From Macrophomina tecta (Eukaryota; Ascomycota; Dothideomycetes; Botryosphaeriales; Botryosphaeriaceae): a stretch of 64,000 bases of DNA. The stretch covers positions 930,001 through 994,000 of the forward strand of contig JAKSGN010000007.1 in the NCBI GenBank assembly GCA_024180945.1, in the 5' to 3' direction. A program made the position numbers and the translations under genes. Below, one piece after another: positions 45,790 to 58,200 of this stretch (the stretch's first letter is position 1; each line of letters starts with the position of its first letter). The notes beneath the pieces are model-generated. The model searched no databases, was not told the DNA's origin, and saw only the letters and a program-made list of their open reading frames with translations.

Positions 45790-48000
45790 GAGGCCTATAG
45801 TACGATAAAGAGGATTAGAATCGGCGTAAATACTATAATTATATCCGACTTATTCGACTCTGCTCTTAGCACGGTAGTAAAATTAGAGCAAGAGCCGAAG
45901 CGGCCCTAGCTACTATATTCCCACGTTAAGACGGAGGAGGAGCAACCGGTAGAAATATTAGAAGAGTAGATCCAAAACGGACTAGCCGAGCTTTATAGCT
46001 TTAGGGCCTAGTTCCGAGACGGGCAGCTAGACGCTATTAAGTAAGTAATAACGGCGTAGTAGAATTACGTTATCGTGTTTTCTACTAGCGTGGGTAAAAC
46101 ATCTATTACTACCGTATCTACCCTAGTTAATAAGGGCTTCTATACGATTATAGTAGTGCCTTTCCTAGCCTTAAAGAACGAGCTCAGGTAGAGGCTAGTA
46201 CGGGTGGGCCTATAAACTACTAACTTCTAGCTAGACTAAATAAACGAAATTAAAGACTTTATCTTAGTAACCCTAGAGGCCTCTATTACGCCGGTCTTTA
46301 GCACGTTCTTCTCGCGGCTGGCGAGCAACGGGCTCATACGGCAGATTATTATGGACGAGGCGCATATCTATAGCTTTAACTATTTATAGAGGGATGCGCT
46401 GCTGCGTATAGACTAGCTACTACATCTAGCCCGAAAGCTACCGGCTAGCCGCGGGCCCCGCCCGTTTAGTATCGTTTTTATATCCGGCTCGCTTCCGCTA
46501 TACGCAGAGGCGGGCCTTTTTTAAACCTTTTAAATTCTAAGGGCGCGGGCTTCGACGGTTAGGCGGCCCTATACCCGTAAGGGCATCTCCTATCGATTCG
46601 CCCGCGTAGAATAGGCCGAGTAGCTAGCCCTTATCTATAAGATAGCCGCCGAGCAGCGCACTCTTAACGCCCGTACCGCGATCTTCGTCCGCTCACGCGC
46701 CCGGGCAGAGGGGCTGGCCGGTGAGCTAAAGGAGTTTAAGGCCTAGCCCTACCACTCGACCCTACCGCTCGAAGAGCGCCGGCTCACGGTAGAGCTATTT
46801 ACGGATGGGAAGTATAGCATCGTAGTCGCTACGCCTAGCTTCGGAGTCGGCATTAACGTTAAAGAACTAACGACCGCCATCTTCGCCTTTGGCGGCGCCT
46901 ATAGCATAATCGATCTCGTCCAGCAAAGCGGCAGACTGGCCCGCGAGCCCGGCGAGTTCGGGACCGCGCTCTACCTCTACGGCGAGTGCGACGTCGAGGA
47001 GCTCTCGAAAGCCCCTAACGCTAGCGTAGCGAACACGGCCGCGCTAGCTAACGTATTAACGACTAAAGCGTGCCGGCTTATAACGATTAGCTCGTTTATC
47101 GACGGCGTTAGTAATACGGTTTACTAGTCCGTATTCGCTGCGTGCGATAACTACGCGAGGGACCGGCTAGTAGCGACGGCAGAAGTAACGCTCACCCCGC
47201 CTATTACGCGCGAGTTCGTGGCAGACTCGGCCCCGGTGGCCTCGACGCCCGGCGAGCTAGATCCCCCGAGCTCTCCGCCGCCCGAAACGTGCAATAAGTC
47301 GCCGGCGGTCGAGATTCCAGCAACGGCCACGCCGGTGCGGACGCCAGTAGAAGTAGGCGTAGACGCCTACTAGCGTAGTTATATAGCCTCGTCGGCGTCG
47401 TCCGTTATACGAGCTAGCCCTACCGGTAACGCGGCCCTCGCGAGCTAGTCGCCGGCCTCGCCATAAAGAGCCTTAGAGTTAAGGCTTAAGTCTCTACTAA
47501 ACCGCCTACGCCTAGACGTCAGGTGCATCCCATGCACGATTAACCGATACCCTAGCGCGAACGCCTACGTAACGCCTAATTACACCGTCTATAGCCTCCC
47601 GCCCAACAGCGCGGTATAGAGACTACGGGACGCCCTACGCGCTAAGCTAAGAAGCGCCCCCGGCTACGCGCATTAGGCCTGTCTTCTTCCGTAGAAAGTG
47701 CACCCGAATAGCTTTAGCGTGCGGGCGGGTCAGAGCTACGGCTTAGACGGTATCGTACTTTTAGTCGTTTCTACCGTACTCCTCTCTACCGACCCGCGGT
47801 ACGGGGGCGCTTTTAGCGGCTTCGGTATCTAGATAGTACGCCCGTCCGCCGCGCCGACCCTAGACTTGCGCTTAACCCTCGAGCCGATCGCCTAGGTGCA
47901 GTACGACACCGTACGCAAAACGGGCGATTTGGGTATTATATAGCTAGTAGTAGCCATCCTAGAAGCTTGTGTCACGTAGACTTTATAGACCGCGATAACT
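45790..48000 (+). pseudogene. RecQ-like superfamily 2 helicase, RIP-type pseudogene
   Basis: In a single frame (through 45931) the helicase motifs are clear: FRDGQLDAI (motif 0), STSVGKTS (motif I, altered P-loop), VVPFLALKNEL (Ia), IIMDEAH (II), ISGSLP (III), TAIFVRSRARAEGLA (IV), IVVATPSFGVGIN (V) and LVQQSGRLARE (VI). Downstream are SSFIDGVSNTVY, a Pro/Ser-rich linker, and a Cys/His-like module CIPCTINRYP with YAH and ACLLP. About thirty codons read TAG or TAA where Gln or Trp is expected. A 3'-5' DNA-unwinding role is known for RecQ proteins; large versions of this kind are often subtelomeric in fungi. GC content rises to near normal at 46600-47500, so decay is uneven. It lies right after the N-terminal pieces and before the tandem array. 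Confidence 0.75.
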
Positions 48001-48047
48001 AAATTAACCTATTATTACGTAGACGCTAGCCCGTGGCATCTATACAC

Positions 48048-48490
48048 TTCGTCGCGCGACGAAAGTTTATTAAGTAGGTAACTAATGCTAGTTAAATTTA
48101 CTTATCTAGAAGTCGTTATTCTACTAGAGGCTAGTAATTATATAGTATAGTAGCTCGAGTGCTAAAGTAGACTTACTGCAGCCAGGCACTCTAGTATACA
48201 ACAAAAGTTTATTAAGTAGGTAACTAATACTAGTTAAATTTACTTATCTAAAAGCCGGGCAGTCTGCTAGAGGCTAGTAATTATATAGTATAGTAGCTCG
48301 AGTGCTAAAGTAAACTTACTATAGCCAGGCACTTCGTCGCGCGATAAGAGATTATTAAGTAAGTAACTAATACTAGTTAAATTTACTTACCTAGAAGCCG
48401 GGCATTCTACTAGAGGCTAGTAATTATATAGTATAGTAGCTCGAGTACGAAAGTAGACTTACTACAACTAGGTACTTCGTCACGCGATAA
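48048..48490. repeat. ~140-bp tandem repeat, three units
   Basis: Units start near 48048, 48190 and 48331 with ACTTCGTCGCGCGACGAAAG or a decayed form, then TTATTAAGTAGGTAACTAAT, CTAGTTAAATTTACTTA, CTAGAGGCTAGTAATTATA and CTAAAGTAGACTTACT. The palindrome and the AAATTTACTTA core are the same as in the satellite at 20765-21600. Confidence 0.75.
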
Positions 48491-49175
48491 AATATCTAGG
48501 CTTTCGCCAGGAGGTATTAGTATAGGGTATAATAGAGTAATATACTTTATATCTACTTCTTTACACAATACGTGGTCGATATCTACGGCACTAAAGAAAG
48601 TATATAACTAGGGTAGATTATTAATACCGACTTGCTAGCTGAATATTGCGCGAGTCTAAACGTTAGACACCTATAGCGCTAGTATAGCGCAGTATTTATT
48701 CTCTTCTTTAACGAGATAGCGGATCTCGTCATATATGATAAGTATAAGTCGGGCCTAAATATTAAATCGCCGGGTTAGATAGTCTATAGAGACAATAAGA
48801 AGATAAAGAATAGTCGATACTAAAGAATTAGATAGCCTAGTTAATATAAGATATTATAAAGCTACTCTTAGTTAGATAGTGTTTAGTTAATACTTTAGTA
48901 ATACTAGCGCCTAGTATAGGAATACGAGGCTTCTCTTACTTAGTAAAATCCTCTAGTTTATTAAAGATAAATAATTCTATATCTTCCCGCTAGAAACTTC
49001 TTTTCTAAAGCGCTTTTCTTAAAGTTTTTTTATCTTTAGTCTCCCGGTAGAGCTTAGATATAGTTGCGGTCGTCTACGCTTTAGTTAAGCTTAGATTAAA
49101 TTATCTAAGTAAGGTCGAAGTAAACTTAAGACTAGCTCCGTAAATACAGCTATAATTAAAAACCTTAGTACCGTT
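48491..49175 (+). pseudogene. Coding-like spacer splitting the tandem array
   Basis: One plus-strand frame, interrupted only by TAG/TAA, includes INTDLLAEYCASLNVRHL, FNEIADLVIYDKY and YRDNKKIKNSRY. It looks like a piece of a former gene. No family is recognised; it might be a displaced part of the helicase gene. Confidence 0.35.
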
Positions 49176-49860
49176 TATTTGCGCGACGAAAGTTTATTAA
49201 GTAGGTAACTAATACTAGTTAAATTTACTTACCTAGAAGCCGTTAGTCTACTAGAGGCTAGTAATTATATAGTATAGTAGTACGAGTGCTAAAGTAGACT
49301 TACTACAGCTAGGTACTTTAGCGCGTAACAAAAGTTTATTAAGTAGATAACTAATACTAGTTAAATTTACTTACCTAGAAGTCGTTATTCTACTAGAGGC
49401 TAGTAATTATATAGTATAGTAGCTCGAGTGCGAAAGTAGACTTACTATAGCTAGGCACTTCGTCGCACGACGAAAGTTTATTAAGTAAGTAACTAATACT
49501 AGTAGCTTAAGTGCTAAAGTAGACTTACTATAGCTAGATACTTCGTCGCGTGACGAAAGTTTATTAAGTAAGTAACTAATACTAGTTAAATTTACTTACC
49601 TAGAAGTTATTATTCTACTAGAGGCTAGTAATTATATAGTATAGTAGCTCAAGTATAAAAGTAGACTTACTATAGCTAGGTACTTCGTCGCGCGATAAAA
49701 GTTTATAAAGTTAGTAATCTATATTAGTTAAATTTACTTACCTAGAAGCCGGGCATTCTACTAGAAGCTAGTAATTATATAATATAGTAGCTTAAGTACT
49801 AAAATAGATATATTTTAGTAGAATATTTCGTCGCACGATAAAAATATTCTACTAGAGCAG
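49176..49860. repeat. ~140-bp tandem repeat, five units
   Basis: Units start near 49180, 49320, 49460, 49545 and 49683; the third is shortened by about 55 bp. The same unit as at 48048-48490, each opened by the TTCGTCGCGCGACGAA palindrome or a decayed form. After the last unit a partial palindrome (ATTTCGTCGCACGATAAAAA) closes the array. Confidence 0.75.
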
Positions 49861-50169
49861 TAAGTTATATACTACTAGCTAGGTAAACTTCGGAAGTTAA
49901 TTAATTAAAACTAATTTAGATCTTTTTAACTTTCGTAAATACTCACTTTTCTTTCTTATTATTAACTACGATTACAACTACTTAATAATCTTAACTCTAT
50001 TACTTCTCTACTCTTTCTCTTCTAAAAGCCTCTATTTTATAGCGTTCTATGTAGCGGTAAGCTATTATTTTCTACTCGTCTACCCTTATATATAGGGCTA
50101 GCCTAGCGCCGCGCTTTTTAGCGCGTCGCTAGCGCGGCGATTAGTAGTTTTCTAAAGCGGTAGCCTTCT
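49861..50169. other. No gene recognised; GC-rich hairpin
   Basis: AT-rich except for an inverted repeat CGCCGCGCT / AGCGCGGCG near 50107-50140. Nothing else was recognised. Confidence 0.4.
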
Positions 50170-50778
50170 TGTAAAGCGCTAAGGCTTAAGTAGAGGATTA
50201 CTAAGCTATATTATAAATAATACAGCCTAGTAAGCAGTCGGAAGGAGATAACTCTCTAAGAGAGAAGTAGATAGGAGATTTAATAAAGAAAGATAAGAGG
50301 GGAGGTAAAAGATAGAGTAAAGCTTTTATTAGCTTATATCCCGTTTATTAGTATTGCGCGTCTCTAAGAACGAAACTACGGTGCTATCTAGAGCTCCTTA
50401 TATATACTTATTCCTTATAAGTAGATCCTTCTAGATATACTATATTAGAAATCCAACGAGGGTGATTTATAAGAAATAAGATTCTAGCCCCAATCCTTAT
50501 CCGTTTTACATAATTTTTATATCGTAATAACTGGAAATGATTGAACTTTTATAATGTATAAAAGGAATTTTAGTAGGGGCTATACCCGTTTAGTTATTAG
50601 TTAGTGAAGTGGAGTGGCGAATTTTGCCACCTCAGTTTGCTACCGTGGTTTGCCACCGCAGTTTGCCACTGCTATAACTCTGAGGTATATTCGTTATATA
50701 CCTTAGGTAGTATTTTAATACCTAAGGTAATATATTAATAAGCTACGCTTATATAAGCTTACTTATTAATATTTAACA
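50170..50778 (-). mobile_element. Solo LTR-M copy 3 with perfect target duplication
   Basis: 609 bp. Read in reverse it starts TGTTAAATATTAATAAG and ends AGCGCTTTACA (TG...CA). Flanked by CTTCT at 50165-50169 and 50779-50783. This copy proves that the repeat is a solo LTR and not a long-TIR transposon. The GTGGCAAACTG units (here as CAGTTTGCCAC, 50625-50680) are least mutated in this copy. Its parent retroelement is not in the window. Confidence 0.85.
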
Positions 50779-50783
50779 CTTCT

Positions 50784-50945
50784 AATTCGCTTAGATTTTT
50801 TATCGTACGACTAAATACGCCTAGCTACTACCTAGCCTAGCTTAGCCCTAGATACTACTAACCCTACTAGAGAGCCTTACTACTAACCCTATAAAATTTT
50901 TCGTCGCGCGACTAAATACCCTCTAATTATTACTATAACTACTAC
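50784..50945. repeat. Palindrome-bearing segment before P3
   Basis: Two decayed palindromes are joined to CTAAATAC: near 50803 (TTATCGTACGACTAAATACG) and near 50900 (TTCGTCGCGCGACTAAATAC). This is the same type of unit as in the short tandem array at 60750-60990 on the far side of P3 and gypsy B. Confidence 0.5.
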
Positions 50946-50947
50946 TA

Positions 50948-52808
50948 ACGTACTTCATAAGCGAATTAGTCACATAAGCGAATTAGTCGCATATGCCAAG
51001 ACCCCCACTAAACATCTCACCCATCTATCCTCATCGCCACCATGCCCGTAATTTCGAAGATCCAAGACTGTACGCGAGAAGAAAGAATCGACTACGCTAT
51101 ACACGCGTTACGAAACAACCAAATCTCAAGCATTAAAGAAGCGTCGCGTGTATATCACGTAAATTACGAAACACTTCGACGCCGCCTCCAAGGTCACCCT
51201 CCACGCGCCGAAACCGTCGCAAACGGCAGAAACCTTGACGACGATAAAGAACAGACATTAAACGAGTGGATATTAGATCTTACTGCCTGCGGTTATCCCC
51301 CTCGCAAGTGGATGGTCGAAGACACAGCCAATATGCTACGTCGACTACGGGATAAGCCACCGGTCGGTAAATATTGGGTGGACAACTACGTTAAACGTAC
51401 CCCTAAAGTGCGAATTGCATAGAGCAAGAAATACGACTACTAAAGAGCAAAACAGGAGGATCCTAAGGTAATTAATAAGTATTTTCGGCTCCTTAAGAAT
51501 ATAGCGAACAAGCATAGCATCCAAGATAACGATATCTATAATATAAACGAGATAGGCTTCCTAAGAGGTAATATTAGTACAGCCAAAGTTATAACGGCAG
51601 CAGATGGCCCTAAATACTACATTCAGCCTAGCGATCGTGACTAGATAACGGTTATTAAGTGCATAAACGCAGCCAAACGCCGTATACTAGCCATGGTTAT
51701 CGCTAAAGGGAAGGTGTTCCAGAACATCTAGTTTAGTAAGGACGCAGGCCTTCCAGATAACTAGATAATCGCCTATAGCGAAACCGGATAGTCTAATAAC
51801 AGATTAGACTATATATAGCTTACAGAGATGTTTAATCCTTATACAAAGCAACACACTAAAGGCATCAAACGACTCCTTATTATAGATAGACATAGCAGCC
51901 ACTATTTAGAGCCATTCGAGACTTATATAAGTAAAAACAACATTATCCCATTATAGCTACCCTCACATTCTTCGCATATCCTACAACCATTGGATGTCGC
52001 TTGCTTTAGCGCGGTTAAGAGGCGCTATCGTCGAGGGATAGAGATGTTGGCCCGTAATAGCCAGAACCACGTTAATATGGACGACTTTCTTTAAATCTAC
52101 GCTGCTGCTCGTCTTAAAGCGCTAAGTAACAGTAATATTAAAAGCGCCTTTAGAGCTACCGGCATTTTTCCATTTAATCCTATGGAGGTGCTTAATAGAT
52201 TAGGTGCGATCAACGTTCTATTACCGCCCGCCGAGCCCTGTTCTTCCTTAACGAATTCGGTGACCAATACACCCAAAACGGTGCGCTAGATTGAGAAGCA
52301 GCAGAGAGCTATAAGACGTCGACAATATAAGCTTAAATAACGATCCGCGTTACCTACGATAGTGGCAATAAAAAAAATAGCAAAGAGTGCTAAGTTAGCG
52401 TTACAAGCGACAGCAATCATAGTAGAGCAACTCGAGCGTGCGCAGGCTCGCAATACGAAAGTAGTTAAAAAGCGCAATATTAAAGTTAAGTATATTACTT
52501 AAAGAGAGAGTCTTACACTTAAAGAGATAGTTAAGCTATCATAGAAGCCTATAGCACCTCTAGAAGCTGCTTAAAGTGAGGATAGTAATACGACACCGAA
52601 GGCTTCAAGTCGAGCTCCGTACCGCTGCAGGAGGTGTATATTAACTAGGTATAACTTAAGAACTTGCCCAGCACTCAAGAACCGTTACGCAATATAATTA
52701 TTATATAAAATTAGCTGGTAGTGTTATAATGTAAGAAGATAGTAGTGTTGTCCGTGGTACTAAGAAATACCCGACTAATTCGCTTATACGACTAATTCGC
52801 TTATAAAG
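50948..52808 (+). mobile_element. pogo-like DNA transposon P3, 3' TIR split by gypsy B
   Basis: The 5' end starts ACGTACTTCATAAGCG and contains two ATAAGCGAATTAGTC units; the 3' end mirrors it (GACTAATTCGCTTATA twice). TA precedes it at 50946-50947. Its last five bases, TACGT, lie at 60550-60554, followed by TA at 60555-60556, because gypsy B inserted in the 3' TIR. Without that insertion it is 1866 bp, as long as P1 and P2. Confidence 0.85.
51042..52697 (+). pseudogene. P3 transposase, RIP-inactivated
   Basis: A 552-codon frame with about fourteen TAG/TAA stops; the first 126 codons are open (MPVISKIQDCTREERIDYAI). Colinear with P2: HTH region (EASRVYHVNYETLRRRLQG), TACGYPPRKWMVEDTANML, core with YNINEIGF (first catalytic Asp codon GAC now AAC), LLIIDRHSSH (Gly of DGH changed to Arg), SSHILQPLDVA (third Asp kept), FRATGIFPFNP, and a damaged C-terminal knuckle RCRRC...LRTC. 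So both nonsense and active-site changes inactivate it. The N-terminus and TIR differ from P1 and P2, making it a distinct family. Confidence 0.8.
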
Positions 52809-53439
52809 TATTACGGCGCAGCCTTCACAGGGTAGGGGACAGGCGGAATAAGAAAATAAAGCGGGGCGCAGATACGCGCCGCAGAAAGATCCACAAAAAG
52901 AGTTACGTAAATTATGTAACGCCAAGCATTAATCTATATACTCTCGCCTAGGCAAACACAGATTAAACAGATTAAACCTCTTTAATCCCTATAATCTGTT
53001 CTTTACAGAAACAGATTAATAAGATTAATACTAGATTATAGACCTTTCCTACGAGTATATAAACTATACTCCTTAGATAGCCTTAACCTTCGTGGTTAAC
53101 TTTAATAATAGAATTTAGACTCTATTAGTAACACGGCCTTCGCACGTAGTACTTAGTCTTATCGCGTATTTGACTTACTCTTACCCTCTTCTTATACCCA
53201 CTTAAGAAAAACCCCCTTAATAGGTTTTCTCCCTCTTTGGTGTTTAGATCCTTAGAGGCAGAGGCCCGCTCGTTACACTTTAACCACCATCCTTATAAGG
53301 AGAGGAAGGCTCTAAGATTAAGTCTTATTAGGTAAGATATTACCCCCTAACGAGTTTAGAAAACAGCAATAGCACTAGGATCTTAGATAGAGGTCGACCT
53401 GGCCGAGGGTTACGTTTAGGATGCCTAGGGGCTAGCTTA

Positions 53440-54440
53440 GCCCGCACAGCAAACGAAGCCCACTAGAGCTAAGCTCTTATAGCTTATCGAGGAGCTAAAG
53501 ACTTAGAATGCTCGACTATTCGAGTATATAACAAAGCGGAGCGCTACTAAGGTTAAAGTAGCGGCACCCGAGAAGTTCGATAGGGATAGAAAGAAGCTCT
53601 AATTATTCCTACTTTAGATAAAATGTTACCTCTAGTTTAACTAAGTATAGTTCGATAATAACGCCGAAGCGGTGCTCTTCGCATTAACCTATCTTAGAGA
53701 AACGGTAGAGGTATAGATAGAACTATACCTTCGCGACTACTTAGCCAACGAATACTCTCTCGAGAAAAGACGAGAAAAGACTAAAAAAATCTTCAATACC
53801 TATACGGGATTTATAGACAACCTTAAGGCTACTTTTAATAATTAAGACGAAGTCCGCAAAGCCTCTAACGATATTATAACCGTTAAATAACTAGAATCTA
53901 TAGCTATCTACGTAACTAAGTTCTAGTAGCTTACAGCCTACCTTAAATAGTTAGACGAGACTTTCCGCGACCTCTTCTATAAAGGCCTAAAGGAAGAAGT
54001 TAAGAAGAATATAATTACCTACGAATACCCGTCTACCTTTTAAAAGATAGTAGACCTTACATCTTAGATCGACGGTCGTATATACGAATAGAAGATAGGT
54101 TTCCGATAAGCTAATACCTCGAAGCCTCGCCGAGAAAGAATAACCCTTAAAGGCGGAGACGCTATAGCCCTCGACGCGGCTAATAGATAGGATTCTAAGA
54201 AGAGTAATAATAATAGTCGAAATAGTAATAAAAAGCCCAAAGAACCTAACCTAAACTAGATAGACAAATAGAAATAGCGCTATAAGAATCGACTCTATAT
54301 TATCTATAATAGTAATAAGTACTTCTCTTCTAAGTACCCGTAGAACCCTCGCAATAAGAAAAACGAAAAGTAGACCTTAAGCGCTTAACACGAAGTATCG
54401 GTTATATCCCGCCAAGATAACTATAATACGCTATACTAGA
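53440..54440 (+). pseudogene. Gypsy B Gag
   Basis: The frame shows VAAPEKFDRDRKKL, LRDYLANEYSLEKRREKT, GFIDNLKATFNN, FRDLFYKGLKEEV and a decayed knuckle in which Cys codons read Tyr (RLYIIYNSNKYFSSKYP). The order fits retrotransposon Gag with a C-terminal nucleocapsid knuckle. Many TAG/TAA; inactive. Confidence 0.65.
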
Positions 54441-55289
54441 TAGCCTACTACGACGATAACTACCAGATACACTAAAGTAGCAAAGACATATCGAAATAGT
54501 ACCCCTACGAACCTCGATAATTCGGTATAATAACTAGGAACGAAGAAGTCATCGAGACCGACGATATTATTAATAGCTTTTCCTTAGACGAAGAGCTCGT
54601 AAATAGCGAGACCGGAGAACTATACGACTTAACGAATAGCGAAGTAGAAGCTATATCGGACCCTATAGCTCTTCCGAAACTCGAGCGCCTTATAGCTAAG
54701 TATAGAATTAGCGCAGGAATAACGAACGAGAACGATTAACTCGCCTAGGTAATCTAGATTCCCCACGAGAGAGGATTGGCCCTTACGGTACTATAGATAT
54801 AGTGCCAAGGGACCCTCTAGAAAACCCGTATCGAGCAAGATAGAAAGAAGTACGAACTTATTATTATAAAGAAAACCGCGCTCGTAATACTTTATTATTA
54901 AGAAATAACTACTTAATAGTAAGTAAACTACGACTCCCTCCAAGAATTAGTAAGGATTCTTTACTAACACGGCACGGCAACTATCCAGAACTACATGCTT
55001 TATTAGATACCGAACGAGAAACTTAATATACCTACTTTCCGATACTAGGTGTGAAAGGACATAGTCTACTAGCGAAAATAGTTACGCACTAATAAATAGA
55101 CTAACTAGAAGTAAGTATACCTCTAAGTTAACGAATAGAAAGACTATATATATAGTAAAGTCTACGGCTATCTAAAGCTAAAAAACTAGACGGCCCTACG
55201 GCATTAAAATCGACCTAGGGGCCATAGTCTAGGTCCCTTTATATAGTATCATGCACATCGGAAACGGAAACTCTTACCAGAAAGAAACT

Positions 55290-58200
55290 TTAGAAATAAT
55301 TTAAGATTACCGGAGTCCTACGAGGACGCACGATCTCGATACTAGTCGACAATAAATTAAGCGGAGACTTTATCTATAACGAACTAGTATAAGAATTAAA
55401 TATCCCTTATTAAAAAAAGAAAGAACCCTACTCTCTTAGCGGGTTTAATAGACGAAACGCCGACTATAAGAAAAAATAGATATGTATTAAAATAAAAGAA
55501 GTCTTACTAGAAATTAACGGATATACTAATTAGATTACCCTTAATATCTAAAGAATCCCGGGACACGACGTTATTCTTAGAATACCTTAGCTTAGGACTC
55601 GCAACCCCCTTATTAACTAGGCGAGCGATATACTCTTTCTACGATAGAATATTTAGGACATTATCGAAAACCCCGAGAGTAGTTATAAGAATATTAAATA
55701 AGAACTACTAGATATCTTCTAAGAATATATCTTTAGTATAAAACGGGAAGTAGCTAGTGTAAGGCCTAAATATAGTAACTATATAGGCGACTCCGATAGT
55801 AGTATAAGTTAGAACCAGAACTGCGACGTAGAGAGCGAAGCCTCCTTAGTAAAATATAACCCTATTATAGGAATAAGCCCTACTAAGCGAAACGATACCC
55901 TTAAATCATTAAAAGAAACGCAAGACTTAAACAATAGCGTAAGGCCTAGTAACGGTAGTATTAACGGCAACCTTAAGAAAGGCCTAAAATAGGACTAGAA
56001 CTATAGCGTGCGAAACGCCGCCTCCTTAATAAAATACAGCGCCTTAAGCGAAGTAAGCCCTACTAAGTTAAGTATTCCCGAAAATCAGATACAACTCTTA
56101 TTACGAAGAACTACGCGGAGAAAGCGTAAGGCTAAGAGTAAGGCTTCGCGGAAGTAATTAGTAGCCCTAGAACCTCCCGTAGACGTATAAATAATCTTAA
56201 GAGAGGTATTTAGGCGTATATAACGCTAAGAATAATAGGTCTACCTTATATATATTAAACCCTCACCGGCGGTGCAATAAAGAGCACTAGCCAGGGCCCA
56301 ACGGAAAAGGCTAAGGAATAAGAACTATCTAACTCCTATCGAAGAAGACGATCCTATAAGGATTAAGAGAGAACAATACGGTAGTTTAGAGATATAGTAG
56401 TAACTATAAGGAACGTCTCTAATACCCGAAATAGAAATGGTACCTAAAGAGTATTAGGACTTAGTTACCGTTTACTAAGAAAGAGGAAAGGGAGACTTAC
56501 CTAAATATTAACTATAGAACCACGAGATTCCGCTTAAGCTAGGAACGAAACCGGCTTATAAGCCTATCTACTTCTTATCGAAAAAGGAAATAGAGGCTTT
56601 AAAGAAATACATCGAGAAGAATCTCGAACGAGGATATATTCGGCTATTAACGTTATTAGCCGAATACCCGATCCTCTTCGTCCCTAAGAAAAATAGCAAG
56701 TTACGCCTCTACATCAACTATTAACAACTTAACAATATTACGATTAAGAACTAATACCCACTTCTACGTATCGACGAGCTCTAGAACAAGTTAAGAAATG
56801 CGAAGTACTTTATAAAACTAAACCTTAGGAACGGATATTACCTAGTTAGGATTAAAGAAGGGAAAAATAGAAGATAGCCTTTAGAATGAGGCTAAGACTC
56901 TACGAGTATACGGTAATACTATTCGGGCTTACTAACGCGCTAGCAACCTTTTAGTCGCTCGTTAATAACACGCTACGCGAATACTTAGATATCTTCTATC
57001 TAGCTTACCTCGACGATATCCTTATCTTCTCAGAAACACTCGAGGAACATAAGAAGTATATTAAAAAAGTCCTAGAAACCCTCTAATCTAAGAACCTAAC
57101 CATCGCACCCGATAAGTACGAATAGTACGTACAAAGAACAGAATTCTTAGGCTTTATTATTACTCCCGGATATATCGGTATAGACGACTCGAAACTAGAT
57201 TCTATTAAAGAATAGCTAGTACTAAAGACGATTAAGAAAGTATAGTTCTTTCTTAGATTTATAAACTTCTATAAAAAGTTTATCTAGAACTACTTAAAGA
57301 TTACAGAACCTTTAACGCGACTTACTTAGAAGAAGTATAGCTTCTAATAGAGAGACGATTAGTAGTAAGCCTTCGATTCGCTAAAACGAATATTTTACGA
57401 AGCACCCGTCTTAGGAATATATGACCCCGATAAACTAATCGAAGTAGAAACTAATACGTTAGGATTCGCTCTAGGAGTATATCTTAGCTAGCCTAACGAT
57501 AAAGGTAGATAGCATCCGATCGCGTTCTACTTAAGAAAGTTCACCCCGGCAGAGCTTAACTACGATACTTATAATAAGAAGCTCTTAGCCATCGTCTTAG
57601 TATTTAAATACTAGAGACACTACCTAGAAGAAGCCGACTAACAGGTAATAGTATATTATGACTATTAGAATCTTACGCGCTTTACTACGACTAAGAAACT
57701 AAACCGACGATAGGTTTACTAGTTATAAGAATTAGCATCCTACAATTTTAAGATTACGTATAGAAAAGGTGTAGATAACGCCGCCGCTAACGCGCTTAGT
57801 AGGAGGGTAGACTATATAAAAGATAAAATCGAGCCGCAACCTATAATATTATAGTAGATAAGCGATAAATCGCTTACCCTTACTAAATAGTCTTTTCTAA
57901 TACTTCGCATCGAGTTAAACCCGTAGTATTAGAAGATCCGAGAAGTATACGCTTAGAACTCTTTCGCGTAGGAACTTTTAGCGCTTAAGGACGACCCGCG
58001 TATTACTTAAGATAGAAAAGAAACGCTTCTCTTTAAAGAATTAATCTATATCCCAATAAGACTACGAGAAGCACTCGTTAAGAATATATACGTAGCACCC
58101 GCGCATAGATATTAGGGCATCGATAGAACGACCGAGAGGATTACGTAAAACTTCTACTTTCCGGGATTACGAAAGACGGTCTAGCGTATAGTTTCGTAAT

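Noticed and set aside
48048..49860. CRISPR-like array
   Set aside because: Units are ~140-bp tandem copies without unique spacers, in a eukaryotic genome.
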